Assembly (NCBI RefSeq): GCF_900110435.1
Contig: NZ_FODT01000002.1
Coordinates: 372,001-436,000, forward strand
Direction of reading: 5' to 3'
Source of the DNA: Rhodopseudomonas pseudopalustris
GTDB lineage: Bacteria > Pseudomonadota > Alphaproteobacteria > Rhizobiales > Xanthobacteraceae
Length of the DNA stretch: 64,000 nucleotides
The first letter of the stretch is position 1. Each line of letters begins with the position of its first letter. Below the pieces are notes generated by a model. It did no database searches. It saw nothing but the letters and a program-made list of their open reading frames with translations, and was not told the origin of the DNA. A program made the translations under genes and the position numbers. Below are positions 27,622 to 36,614 of the stretch, piece by piece.

Positions 27622-28758
27622 GTGATTTCTGCGCCAGTTCTGACTGTAGTGACCGACGGCGACGTGCTGGAACTGCATCCCGGCGGCGCGTGGATCGCCA
27701 GCCAATCGGCCGCGCTGGAACGGCTGTTCGAGGGCGTCGCGCCGCAGGTCGCCGCTGCAAAATCACTCAAGATCGACATGACCGAGGTGATCGAGATCGA
27801 CACCATCGGCGCTTGGCTGCTGGAAAAGGCGTCACGCGAGGCCGCGCAGGCTGGTCGCACCGCGCATTTCGTCGGGGTCGGCGAACGCTACGCCGGGTTG
27901 ATCGAAGAGGTCCGGCAAGTCAACCGCCACAGACCGACGCCGAAACCCAAGGTCAATCCGATCATCGCGCGACTCGATCAGGTCGGTCGCTCAGCCTGGA
28001 GCGCCACGCAGGACATCGCGGTATTCCTCGACATGTTCGGTGCGCTCGGCGTCGCGTTGCTCGGCGTGCTGCGGCGGCCGCGTTCGCTGCGGCTGACCTC
28101 GTTGACCTACCAGATCTATCGCGTCGGCTGGCGGGCGATCCCGATCGTCGTGCTGATCACCTTCTTGATCGGCGCGATCATCGCGCAGCAGGGCATTTTC
28201 CACTTCCGCAAATTTGGTGCGGAATCCTACGTGGTCGACATGGTCGGCATCCTGGTGTTGCGCGAGATCGGCGTTCTGATCGTCGCCATCATGGTCGCCG
28301 GCCGCTCGGGCAGCGCCTACACGGCCGAACTCGGCTCGATGAAAATGCGCGAGGAGATCGACGCGCTATCGACCATGGGGCTCGACCCGGTCGAGGTGCT
28401 GATCCTGCCACGCATCATCGCGCTGGTGATCGCGCTGCCGATCCTGACCTTCATTGGATCGATGTCGGCGCTGTACGGCGGATTGCTGACCGCGTGGTTC
28501 TACGGCGGCATGCAGCCCGCGGTATACATCGCGCGGTTGCACGAGGCGGTGTCGCTCAACAGTTTCGAGGTCGGGATCTGGAAGGCGCCGTTCATGGCGC
28601 TGGTGATCGGCATCGTCGCCTGCAGCGAGGGCCTGCGGGTCAAGGGCAGCGCCGAGTCGCTCGGCCTGCAGACCACCACTTCGGTGGTGAAGTCGATCTT
28701 TCTGGTGATCGTGCTCGATGGCCTGTTCGCTGTATTCTTCGCCTCGATCGGGTTGTAG
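27622..28758 (+). CDS. MlaE-type phospholipid ABC permease with N-terminal STAS domain
   Basis: Inner-membrane permease of an MCE/Mla-type lipid transporter, 378 residues. Residues about 1-105 form a STAS (MlaB-like) domain fused to the MlaE permease (about 120-378; landmarks AGRSGSAYTAELGSMKMREEIDAL and VKGSAESLGL). GTG 27622 is chosen because AGGAG lies six bases before it; the upstream in-frame ATG at 27502 coincides with the FNR box. It is followed two bases later by the ATPase gene. Substrate is probably phospholipid, by family. Confidence 0.88.
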   Translation: MISAPVLTVVTDGDVLELHPGGAWIASQSAALERLFEGVAPQVAAAKSLKIDMTEVIEIDTIGAWLLEKASREAAQAGRTAHFVGVGERYAGLIEEVRQVNRHRPTPKPKVNPIIARLDQVGRSAWSATQDIAVFLDMFGALGVALLGVLRRPRSLRLTSLTYQIYRVGWRAIPIVVLITFLIGAIIAQQGIFHFRKFGAESYVVDMVGILVLREIGVLIVAIMVAGRSGSAYTAELGSMKMREEIDALSTMGLDPVEVLILPRIIALVIALPILTFIGSMSALYGGLLTAWFYGGMQPAVYIARLHEAVSLNSFEVGIWKAPFMALVIGIVACSEGLRVKGSAESLGLQTTTSVVKSIFLVIVLDGLFAVFFASIGL

Positions 28759-28760
28759 CG

Positions 28761-29537
28761 ATGGACGCATTCGCCGATCTTTATTCTATTCGCGTTTCCG
28801 AACTCGTGGTTGGTTTTGGCCACCAGATCGTGATCGATCATCTGTCGCTCGATGTCCGCCGCGGCGAAATTCTCGGCCTGGTCGGCGCCTCAGGGGGCGG
28901 CAAATCGGTGCTGATGCGCACCATCATCGGCCTGATCCCGAAGCAGGAAGGGCGCATCACGGTGATGGGGCGGGACAGCGATCTTGGGCTCGGCCGCGGC
29001 ACGGCGGTCGCCGCCACATGGGGCATCCTGTTCCAGCAGGGCGCGCTGTTCTCGTCGCTGACCGCGCGGCAGAACGTGCAGTTTCCGCTGCGCGAGATGC
29101 TCGACATCTCGGAGAAGCTGCAGGACGAAATCGCGACCGCCAAGCTCGAGATGGTCGGCATTGCGCCTGACGACTGGGACAAATACCCGGCGCAGCTCTC
29201 AGGCGGCATGACCAAGCGCGTCGCGCTCGCGCGTGCGCTGGCGCTGGATCCAAGCATTGTGTTTCTCGACGAGCCGACCTCCGGCCTCGATCCGATCGCC
29301 GCCGGCGATTTCGATCAGCTCATCAAGACGCTGCAGACCACGCTCGGGCTGACTGTGTTCATGGTGACCCACGATCTCGCCAGCCTCAACGTCGTCTGCG
29401 ACCGCGTCGCGGCCCTGGCCGACGGCAAGATCGTGGCGATCGGCCCGATGACCGAACTGCTGCAATCCGAACATCCCTGGGTGCGCGCCTATTTCCACGG
29501 CAAGCGCTCGGAGATGCTGCGCCCCAAACAGGACTAG
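28761..29537 (+). CDS. MlaF-type ABC transporter ATPase
   Basis: ATP-binding subunit, 258 residues from ATG 28761. Walker A GASGGGKS (about 38), signature QLSGGMTKRVALARAL with the M-T-K-R variant typical of the MlaF group, Walker B IVFLDEPTSGLDP, and the H-loop VTHD are all intact. It begins two bases after the permease stop and ends seven bases before the MCE gene, so the three form one operon. Confidence 0.93.
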   Translation: MDAFADLYSIRVSELVVGFGHQIVIDHLSLDVRRGEILGLVGASGGGKSVLMRTIIGLIPKQEGRITVMGRDSDLGLGRGTAVAATWGILFQQGALFSSLTARQNVQFPLREMLDISEKLQDEIATAKLEMVGIAPDDWDKYPAQLSGGMTKRVALARALALDPSIVFLDEPTSGLDPIAAGDFDQLIKTLQTTLGLTVFMVTHDLASLNVVCDRVAALADGKIVAIGPMTELLQSEHPWVRAYFHGKRSEMLRPKQD

Positions 29538-29544
29538 AACGCCC

Positions 29545-30717
29545 ATGGAAACCCGTGCTCCCTTCGTCATTGTCGGTGCGTTCGTGCTTGCGGCCATCCT
29601 CGCGGTGTTCGGCTTCGTGTTCTGGCTGCACAACACCAGCGGGATCGGCGCGCGCACCAGTTATCACATCCAGTTTCGCGATCCGGTGCCGGGCCTGCTG
29701 GTCGGCGCCGCCGTATTGTTCAACGGCATCCGCGTCGGCGAGGTTACCGCGCTCGGGCTTGCGACCGACGATCCGCGCCGCGTCAACGCGACGATCGCGG
29801 TGGCGACCGATACGCCGGTGCGGCCGGACACCAGGGTCGGGCTCGACTTCCAGGGGCTCACTGGCGTGCCGGTGGTTGCGCTGGAGGGCGGCAAGGATCT
29901 GACGGGATCTGCAATCGCCACCACCTTGATCGCGGAGCCGGGCGCGGGGATGAGCATGACCCAGGCGGCGCGCGAGGCGCTGCGCAAGGTCGATTCGGTG
30001 CTCGGTGAGAATTCGCAGCCATTGAAGGAGACAATCGGGAATCTGAAGACCTTCTCGGAATGGCTGTCGAACAAGACCGGCAAGCTCGATGGTATTCTCG
30101 GCGGCGTCGAGCGGATGACCGGGGCCAACGAGCCGGTGGTGAAAAAGGTCGTGTACGATCTCCAGCCCGCCAAGGGCTTTCCGCCGCCGACCAAGTCGAT
30201 CCGAGGCCAACTCACCATTCCGGAGCCGACCACGGTGGTGCTGTACGATTCTCAGAAAATGCTGTTGGCGCCCGGCCTCGAACTGCCGGCCTTCGCCGGT
30301 GCGCAATGGAGCGACAGCATTCCGAAAATGCTCCAGGAAAAGCTGATCCAGAGCTTCGAAAACTACGACATCGCTCATCCGCCGCTGCGGCCGAACGATG
30401 CAGTGCAGCCGGATTATCAGTTGCTCATCGACCTTAGAAGTTTTCAGATCGCCGGCCGCGAGGCTGAGCTGGTCGCTGAAGTCGCCTTCGGCGCCAAGAT
30501 CATCGACAAGGGCGGAAAGCTCGTCGCGGCGCGGCTGTTTCAGCAGTCGTCCAAATTAGGTAACCCAGAGCCCGCAGCGGCCGTTGCGGCCTTCGAAACG
30601 GCCTTCGACGCCACCGCCAAAGCGTTGATCCTATGGACCGTGGATAGTCTGGCCACCGGCGCAGGTGAGGCGAGACCGGTTACTCCAGGCTCTTCAGGTA
30701 CGACAAAAGGTCGTTGA
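29545..30717 (+). CDS. MCE (MlaD-type) lipid-binding protein fused to transport auxiliary domain
   Basis: Membrane-anchored periplasmic protein, 390 residues. One N-terminal helix (about 6-28) is followed by an MCE domain (about 38-115, VLFNGIRVGEV) and a helical region. The C-terminal half (about 215-370) resembles the ABC-type transport auxiliary lipoprotein family (PqiC-like), normally a separate protein with its own lipid anchor. It ends 38 bases inside the convergent cytochrome gene. Together with the STAS-permease fusion it makes a compact three-gene system. Confidence 0.85.
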   Translation: METRAPFVIVGAFVLAAILAVFGFVFWLHNTSGIGARTSYHIQFRDPVPGLLVGAAVLFNGIRVGEVTALGLATDDPRRVNATIAVATDTPVRPDTRVGLDFQGLTGVPVVALEGGKDLTGSAIATTLIAEPGAGMSMTQAAREALRKVDSVLGENSQPLKETIGNLKTFSEWLSNKTGKLDGILGGVERMTGANEPVVKKVVYDLQPAKGFPPPTKSIRGQLTIPEPTTVVLYDSQKMLLAPGLELPAFAGAQWSDSIPKMLQEKLIQSFENYDIAHPPLRPNDAVQPDYQLLIDLRSFQIAGREAELVAEVAFGAKIIDKGGKLVAARLFQQSSKLGNPEPAAAVAAFETAFDATAKALILWTVDSLATGAGEARPVTPGSSGTTKGR

Positions 30718-30994
30718 TCTGATCCGGCTCGAGCTCGAACGCCGGCATCTTCGAATGTCCGGTGTAAATGCCCTCGGCGAACGCCTCGGCCAGAGTCTCG
30801 ACCGGATAGTGGTTGTGCAACGTGCGGAACGGCGGCGCTTTCTTCAATCGACTTTTGCCGGTCCGGCCGATTGCGTGGCAGCGCGCGCAATGCGATTTGG
30901 CAAATACCAGTCCCCGCCGCTCGACGTCTGTCGACGCCGAAGCAGTGCTGACCATCAGAAGCATAATCGCGGAAAACCCGGAAACAATTCGCAT
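30680..30994 (-). CDS. Small periplasmic c-type cytochrome
   Basis: A 104-residue class I cytochrome c. ATG 30994 gives a clean signal peptide (MRIVSGFSAIMLLMVSTASAS); the longer frame from 31036 would start before the transcript predicted from the FixK box. The haem site is CARCH and the likely axial Met is in HSKMPAFEL. It probably shuttles electrons in the periplasm; the partner is unknown. An exact FixK box lies 66 bases upstream. Confidence 0.9.
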   Translation of the reverse strand: MRIVSGFSAIMLLMVSTASASTDVERRGLVFAKSHCARCHAIGRTGKSRLKKAPPFRTLHNHYPVETLAEAFAEGIYTGHSKMPAFELEPDQINDLLSYLKSLE

Positions 30995-31059
30995 TGGCGC
31001 TCTGTCTAGAAAAGGCGCAATTGCGCACCCGACCATCGATGGAGACAGGCTGAATGGCC

Positions 31060-31073
31060 TTGATCTGTGTCAA
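31060..31073. promoter_or_regulatory. FixK/FNR box between cytochrome c and the aadR-like gene
   Basis: TTGATCTGTGTCAA is an exact match, differing by one central base from the FixK2 consensus TTGATCTGGGTCAA. It predicts transcription from about 31025 (minus, cytochrome) and 31108 (plus, regulator). Confidence 0.83.
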
Positions 31074-31182
31074 GCCGCCTTGACGATTTGCCGACATATT
31101 AACTTTTTTAGCGCATGGTACGCGATCATTCGATGGCAGTGCGCGGCAAAGCAGTAGATCTAGCGACCGCATGGAGTAATGG

Positions 31183-31902
31183 ATGCCGCACCTCGCTTTT
31201 CCGAACTCGAACTGCGACGGTTTCCGTTGCGCCACGCATTGCGCGGTGCGCCCGCTGGCAATTTGTGGCGAGCTGGAACAGGCGGAGCACGAGGAGTTCG
31301 AACGCCTCGCCCAGCACGTTCGCTACGGGGCGAAGGAAGCCCTGTTCTCGGAGGATGAAGTCGCCGATGCGGTCTACAGCCTGGTCGAAGGCATCGCGCG
31401 GCTCTACAAGTTGTTGCCCGACGGCCGCCGTCAGATCATCGGATTTGCGTTGCCTGGCGATTTTCTCGGGATGGCGCCTTCGGCCCGCTACTCGTTCTCG
31501 GCGGATGCGATCGGCGGTGTCACCGTCTGCAAATTCTTCCGTGGGCCGTTCCTGCGCTTCATCGAAAACAAGCCGCATATGCTGATGCGGATGAACGAGT
31601 TCGCCACGCGCGAACTCAGCCTGGCGCAGGATCAGATGCTGCTGCTCGGACGCCGCTCCGCCGAAGAGAAGGTCGCGGCCTTTCTGGTCGGCTGGCGCGA
31701 TCGACTTGCCCGGCTCGAAGGCGTCACCAAGACCGTCAGTTTGCCGATGGGACGGCAGGATATCGCCGACTTCCTGGGGCTGACCATTGAAACCGTAAGC
31801 CGCACCTTCACCAAGCTGGAGCGGGAAAAGTTGATCGTGATCGTCCCGGACGGGGTACGCGTGCTGGATCCGAAGCGTTTCGACGCGCTCGCCGCGGCCT
31901 GA
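31183..31902 (+). CDS. aadR: FNR-type anaerobic regulator, probably AadR
   Basis: Crp/Fnr-family activator of 239 residues, the length of R. palustris AadR, which controls anaerobic aromatic degradation. Unlike FixK at 13170 it has cysteines that can hold an oxygen-labile [4Fe-4S] cluster: C11, C16, C20 and C28 at the N-terminus plus C116. The helix-turn-helix (GRQDIADFLGLTIETVSRTFTKLEREK) shares the E-x2-S-R recognition core with FixK, so both should read the same boxes. The exact box upstream suggests control by FixK or itself. The aadR name rests on length, cysteines and genomic setting, not on a search. Confidence 0.82.
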   Translation: MPHLAFPNSNCDGFRCATHCAVRPLAICGELEQAEHEEFERLAQHVRYGAKEALFSEDEVADAVYSLVEGIARLYKLLPDGRRQIIGFALPGDFLGMAPSARYSFSADAIGGVTVCKFFRGPFLRFIENKPHMLMRMNEFATRELSLAQDQMLLLGRRSAEEKVAAFLVGWRDRLARLEGVTKTVSLPMGRQDIADFLGLTIETVSRTFTKLEREKLIVIVPDGVRVLDPKRFDALAAA

Positions 31903-31949
31903 ACCGGTTCGTCTAACGGCGCGTCCGCTCGGGGCCCATTCGAGGCCCA

Positions 31950-33209
31950 ATGATGCGTCACGACCGGTCGCTCCATCTGAGAGCACGGCAATACATCTAC
32001 GAAATTCTCGAATCGCACGCGGAAAGCACGCGCGTCGGCGTGAGCGTCAATCGCGTCATCATCTTCTTCATCACACTCAGCATCGGCGTTACGGTGGTGG
32101 AGTCGGTGCCGCGGTTCCGCGAGGGATACGAGCCGCTGTTTCACGCGCTCGAATTCGTCTGCCTAGTGTTCTTCTCGATCGAGTACTACGTCCGGATCTG
32201 GATTGCAGCGGAGCATGTCCCGTACCGCGAGACGAGCGCGCTCAGGGCCGGCTGGGCCTACATGATCAGCCCGCAGGGCATCGTCGATTGCCTCGCAGTA
32301 ATGCCGCTGTGGGTGGCGATGCTCGGCTTCGACGATCTGCGGGTGCTGATCATCCTGCGGGTGCTGCGGGTCCTGAAATTCGCCCGTTACTCGTCCGGAA
32401 TGCGGTCGCTGCTGGAAGTGCTGGAATCCGAACGGCGCGCGCTGCTGGCCTGCCTGGTGATTTTGGGCTGCGCCACGCTGGTGTCCGCGACCGCGATGCA
32501 TATCGTCGAGGGCCACGCGCAGCCGGACAAGTTCGGCACAATTCCCGATGCAATGTGGTGGGCGATCGTGACGCTGACCACGATCGGCTATGGCGATGTG
32601 GTGCCGGTGACCGGCGTCGGCCGGATGATCGCATCGGTCACCATCGTTGGCGGGCTGGTGATGATCGCGCTTCCGGTCGGCATCGTCGCCAATGCTTTTT
32701 CCGATGTGATCCACCGCCGCGATTTCATCGTCAACTGGAGCATGGTGGCGAGGGTGCCGCTGTTCTCGCACCTCACCGCGGGTGACATTGCCCATATCAT
32801 GCAGTTGCTTCAGGCGCGGCAGATCGACCGTGGCGACGTCATCTTCCGCCGCGGCGATCCGGCGACCGCGATGTATTTCATCGCCGAAGGCGACGTTGAG
32901 ATCGAGCTTGGGCCAGAAGAGAAGGGCCGCCGAATAAGGCTCGGCACCGGGCACTTCTTCGGAGAGATCGCGGTACTGAAGCGGGCGGAGCGCTCTGCGA
33001 CGGTGAAGGCGGTGTCGCGGGTCAGGCTGCTGGTGCTCGACGCCGCTGACTTGCGGGCTTTAATCAGCCGCGAACCCGGCATCGCACGCAAGATAGACCA
33101 GATTGTCGAGGGTCGCACGGGCCGCAATCTGAATCTCGAGATCGCCGATCTCGAAGGCCAGGATGAGGTGAGTTCGGAGAAAGATGTGACCTTGGAAAAG
33201 ACCGCTTAG
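31950..33209 (+). CDS. Cyclic-nucleotide-gated potassium channel (MloK1-like)
   Basis: Six-helix membrane channel of 419 residues. The S4-like segment VLIILRVLRVLKFARYSSG (about 132-150) is present, and the pore filter TTIGYGD (210-216) is that of a K+-selective channel. The C-terminal cyclic-nucleotide-binding domain (about 275-395) has the phosphate-binding cassette FGEIAVLKRAERSATV. The layout matches the prokaryotic channel MloK1 with a longer C-terminus. The gene starts 48 bases after the regulator gene and may be co-transcribed with it. Confidence 0.9.
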   Translation: MMRHDRSLHLRARQYIYEILESHAESTRVGVSVNRVIIFFITLSIGVTVVESVPRFREGYEPLFHALEFVCLVFFSIEYYVRIWIAAEHVPYRETSALRAGWAYMISPQGIVDCLAVMPLWVAMLGFDDLRVLIILRVLRVLKFARYSSGMRSLLEVLESERRALLACLVILGCATLVSATAMHIVEGHAQPDKFGTIPDAMWWAIVTLTTIGYGDVVPVTGVGRMIASVTIVGGLVMIALPVGIVANAFSDVIHRRDFIVNWSMVARVPLFSHLTAGDIAHIMQLLQARQIDRGDVIFRRGDPATAMYFIAEGDVEIELGPEEKGRRIRLGTGHFFGEIAVLKRAERSATVKAVSRVRLLVLDAADLRALISREPGIARKIDQIVEGRTGRNLNLEIADLEGQDEVSSEKDVTLEKTA

Positions 33210-33313
33210 TAGGCCGTAGAAAAAGAGAACAACGTTCCCGTTCCGATCCCACTTCGTTCGCGGCTCGAATCCGTTGTGTTCACGCCGAAAGCGACTTTCA
33301 ACAGTCTGTTAGG

Positions 33314-33640
33314 TCAGTGCGCTGCGCTTGGACGTGGCGAACGGTCGGCCACTTTTTGGAACTGTCTCCGCCTGCGGGGGAACTCATTCACGGACGTCAG
33401 CGACTTTTGCGCTGCAATCGAAGCCATCAGCTGTGACGCAGCGTCAGCGTAACAGGCGCCTTCAGGCAAGTTGAACGCCGCGCAATACTCCGGCCGCATC
33501 GATTCCGTTTCGGCTCGCAACTCCATGGCCGTTCCCCACCACCACGCCGCGGCGGGCGCTCGATCGTCATCGCGGATCGCGCGCCATGTACTGAATTCCT
33601 TCAAGAGCCGTTCGAACTGGAAAATTCTCGCCGGGTGCAC
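33314..33640 (-). CDS. Small conserved-looking hypothetical protein
   Basis: A 108-residue frame with protein-like composition: an N-terminal amphipathic helix (FERLLKEFSTWRAI), a proline/tryptophan segment (APAAAWWWG) and a cysteine-containing stretch (AAFNLPEGACYADAASQL). I recall similar small proteins from this bacterial family but cannot name a domain. The C-terminal 30 residues are basic and low in conservation signals. Confidence 0.45.
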   Translation of the reverse strand: MHPARIFQFERLLKEFSTWRAIRDDDRAPAAAWWWGTAMELRAETESMRPEYCAAFNLPEGACYADAASQLMASIAAQKSLTSVNEFPRRRRQFQKVADRSPRPSAAH

Positions 33641-33782
33641 GGGCTGCCCAATCTGATATCAGAGGCAGTAACTGCCGAACGGCCGGGAAGTTGCGTGGCG
33701 GTCAGCAAGTTCCAGGCACGCCAGGAATAGCGCGCCCCGGCGACCGTTCTCAGTGGCGGCTTAATATGCTAATAGTTCGCAA

Positions 33783-35894
33783 ATGAATCAGCGCCCAGAC
33801 ATCGAGATCCGACATTCGACGTGTCCGCATGATTGTCCGTCTGCCTGTGCGCTCGACGTCGAGGTGATCGACCGTTCGACCATCGGCCGCGTGCGCGGGT
33901 CGAAGCAGCAAACCTATACGGCTGGCGTCATCTGCGCCAAGGTTGCGCGCTACGCCGAGCGCATCCATCACCCCGACCGGCTTAAATACCCGATGCGCCG
34001 TTCCGGCCCGAAGGGATCGGGGCAGTTCGTCAGGATCAGTTGGGACGAGGCGCTCGACGAGATCGCCGCGCGGTTCAACGCCGCAGAAGCGGAATTCGGC
34101 GCGGAGTCGGTCTGGCCCTATTACTACGCCGGAACGATGGGACTGGTGATGCGCGACGGCATCAACCGGTTGGCCAACGCCAAGAAGTACTCGCGATTCT
34201 ACGCGACGATCTGCTCCAACGTCGCCTGGGCGGGGTATGCGGCCGGCGTCGGCAAGGTCGCCGGCGTCGATCCGCGGGAAATGGCGAAGTCGGACCTGAT
34301 CGTGATCTGGGGAACCAACGCGGTCTCGACCCAGGTCAATGTGATGACGCACGCCTCCCGCGCCCGCAAGGAGCGGGGAGCGCGGATCGCCGCGGTCGAT
34401 ATCTACGACAACGAGACCATGAAGCAGGCCGATATCCGGATCATCCTGCGTCCGGGCACCGACGGTGCGTTCGCCTGCGGCGTCATGTATGTGCTGTTCC
34501 GCGACGGCTACGCCGACCGAGACTATCTCGCCCGCTACACCGATTGCCCTGATGAGCTGGAGGCGCATCTGGCGGTGCGCACGCCGGAATGGGCGTCCGC
34601 GATTTGCGGCGTGCCGGTGGCCGAAATCGAGGCCTTCGCCCATGCGATCGGCGAGACCAAACGTAGTTTCTTCCGGCTCGGCTATGGCTTCACGCGTAGC
34701 CGCAACGGCGCGGCGCAGATGCATGCGGCACTGTGTATCCCGGCGGTGACCGGCGCCTGGCAGTACGAAGGCGGCGGCGCCTTCTTCAATAACGGCGCTA
34801 TCTTCGGCTTCGACAAGACGTTGATCGAGGGACTTGATACGCTTGATCCGTCGACGCGGGTGCTGGACCAATCGAAGATCGGCCGCATCCTCACCGGCGA
34901 CGCCGAGGCGCTCGGCGGCGGCGCGCCGGTCAAGGCGATGCTGATCCAGAACACCAACCCGATGACGGTTGCGCCGGAGCAGACGCTGGTTCGCGACGGC
35001 TTTGCGCGCGAGGATCTGTTCGTCGCGGTGCACGAGCAGTTCATGACCGAAACCGCGCTGATGGCCGACATTGTGCTGCCTGCAACGATGTTTCTCGAAC
35101 ATGACGATTTGTACTACGGCGGCGGGCACCAGCACATTTCTGTCGGGGCCAGACTGATTGATCCGCCGGGCGAATGTCGCTCCAACCACGAGGTTCTGCA
35201 GGGCCTCGCGATCAGGCTCGAGGTCCGGCACCCGGCGTTCGAAATGACGTCGCGCGAAGTGATCGATGCCACGCTGAAGAAAAGCGGCTGGGGCGAAATT
35301 GCGGCGCTTGAGGCGGAATTGTGGCGTGACCTGCAGCCCGATTTCCGCGCGGCGCACTTTCTCGACGGCTTCGCTCATGTCGACGGAAAATTCCACTTCC
35401 GCGCCGACTGGGGCGAGGTGAACGTGCCGCGGCAGATGAAATTCGGTCCGTGGCAGGCGATGCCGAGTCTGCCCGACCATTGGGCGGTGACTGAGCATGC
35501 CGACGACGAACATCGGTTCCGGCTGGCGACCAGTCCGGCGCGAAGCTTTCTCAATACGACATTCAATGAGACGCCGTCGTCGCGCGCGCGCGAAGGCGCG
35601 CCGACGGTTTTGATACACCCGGCTGATGCCGCAACGATCGGAGTGGGCGAGGGGGATGCGGTGACGCTCGGAAATCAGCGCGGCGAGACGACGCTGACTG
35701 CGAAGCTCGACGCCGGGCTACGCCGCGGCGTGCTGATCGCCGTGTCGATCTTCCCGAACCGCGCACATGCGGGCGGCCGCGGGATCAATGTCTTGACCAG
35801 CGCAGACTCGATCGCGCCGCACGGCGGTGCAGCGTTTCACGACAATAAAGTATGGGCGAAGAAGGCCTTACCGCCGCTCGCGAAGCGCGACTGA
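33783..35894 (+). CDS. Molybdopterin-dependent oxidoreductase (DMSO reductase family)
   Basis: Large catalytic subunit of 703 residues. The N-terminus binds a [4Fe-4S] cluster through C-x3-C-x3-C (CPHDCPSAC) and a fourth Cys in VICAKV (about 51). Molybdopterin-binding segments follow (IWGTNAVSTQ, NTNPMTVAPEQ), with a C-terminal dinucleotide-binding domain (HPADAATIGVGEGD). There is no Tat signal, so it should be cytoplasmic. No partner subunit gene is next to it. Substrate unknown; this subgroup is usually annotated only as a molybdopterin oxidoreductase. Confidence 0.88.
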   Translation: MNQRPDIEIRHSTCPHDCPSACALDVEVIDRSTIGRVRGSKQQTYTAGVICAKVARYAERIHHPDRLKYPMRRSGPKGSGQFVRISWDEALDEIAARFNAAEAEFGAESVWPYYYAGTMGLVMRDGINRLANAKKYSRFYATICSNVAWAGYAAGVGKVAGVDPREMAKSDLIVIWGTNAVSTQVNVMTHASRARKERGARIAAVDIYDNETMKQADIRIILRPGTDGAFACGVMYVLFRDGYADRDYLARYTDCPDELEAHLAVRTPEWASAICGVPVAEIEAFAHAIGETKRSFFRLGYGFTRSRNGAAQMHAALCIPAVTGAWQYEGGGAFFNNGAIFGFDKTLIEGLDTLDPSTRVLDQSKIGRILTGDAEALGGGAPVKAMLIQNTNPMTVAPEQTLVRDGFAREDLFVAVHEQFMTETALMADIVLPATMFLEHDDLYYGGGHQHISVGARLIDPPGECRSNHEVLQGLAIRLEVRHPAFEMTSREVIDATLKKSGWGEIAALEAELWRDLQPDFRAAHFLDGFAHVDGKFHFRADWGEVNVPRQMKFGPWQAMPSLPDHWAVTEHADDEHRFRLATSPARSFLNTTFNETPSSRAREGAPTVLIHPADAATIGVGEGDAVTLGNQRGETTLTAKLDAGLRRGVLIAVSIFPNRAHAGGRGINVLTSADSIAPHGGAAFHDNKVWAKKALPPLAKRD

Positions 35895-35964
35895 TACCCG
35901 AACGAGCGGCGGAAGCCGCCGATCGGCAGTCGTTGATCGCTTCGCGAGGCGGGTTTTGCCGACC

Positions 35965-36249
35965 TCAGCGCTGATGGCCGAGACCGATACCAAGCTTGAG
36001 CGCCTTCTGACGCAGCGAACCGACGGTCCGCTTGGTCAGCTTGGCGATCTGCGCCACCGGAGTCCGCGCCTTCGAATGCGCGCGCAACTCCTTGATGTCT
36101 TCCTTGGTGTATTCGCGCCGAGTGATCTTGGTTTTCTTGGCGACCTTGGTAGCGGGTTTCGCAACGGTCTTCGCTACGGTCTTCGCCTTCTTCGTCTTTG
36201 CTGCAGTCTTTGCAGTCTTTGCAGTCTTCGCTTTTGCTTTCTTTGCCAC
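35965..36249 (-). CDS. Lysine/alanine-rich basic DNA-binding-type protein
   Basis: A 94-residue protein. The first half is a histone-H1-like tail of repeated KTAKTAK/TVAKTVAK units. The second half (YTKEDIKELRAHSKARTPVAQIAKLTKRTVGSLRQKALKLGIGLG) looks like a small helix-turn-helix common in Bradyrhizobium relatives. The start is GTG 36249, with GGAG eight bases before it; the longer frame has an unrelated leader. It is probably nucleoid-associated. Confidence 0.75.
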   Translation of the reverse strand: MAKKAKAKTAKTAKTAAKTKKAKTVAKTVAKPATKVAKKTKITRREYTKEDIKELRAHSKARTPVAQIAKLTKRTVGSLRQKALKLGIGLGHQR

Positions 36250-36614
36250 GCGTAGGGCTCCTTTAGTGAAGCGCCCTTCTACTACACTCGTTTCGTGTCG
36301 ACAATTCTCATTTTCACGATTCGTCCTCAGCAGGACGGCGTCGGTTAGCATTCGCTTAAGCGTGCTTAGTTGAGATTCCGGCGGAAATCAGCGCGGCTTA
36401 GGTAGTAAATACAGGTCATGCCCCCGACTGATCTGCCCCGGCCCACGATATTCGTGACGAGCGGCCGCTAAGCGCCCGCCTTGGGGTGCGCTGATTCGTC
36501 ACGATTGAAGGCGAATGCGATGCGAAGATTGCGCGCTGCGTCCGCATAGCGGGATATTCGTGCAACCAAAGACGTAGTGGGACTAACCGGGCGGCCCGGC
36601 CGAGCGCTATAGGC
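36250..36614. other. Intergenic region with no gene seen
   Basis: About 365 bases between two minus-strand genes. Promoter sequences for the basic-protein gene are expected in the first 100 bases. I see no open frame with protein-like composition, RNA gene or strong hairpin. Confidence 0.4.

Noticed and set aside
33750-35618. 622-residue minus-strand open frame opposite the molybdopterin oxidoreductase
   Set aside because: Antisense shadow; no recognisable motif.
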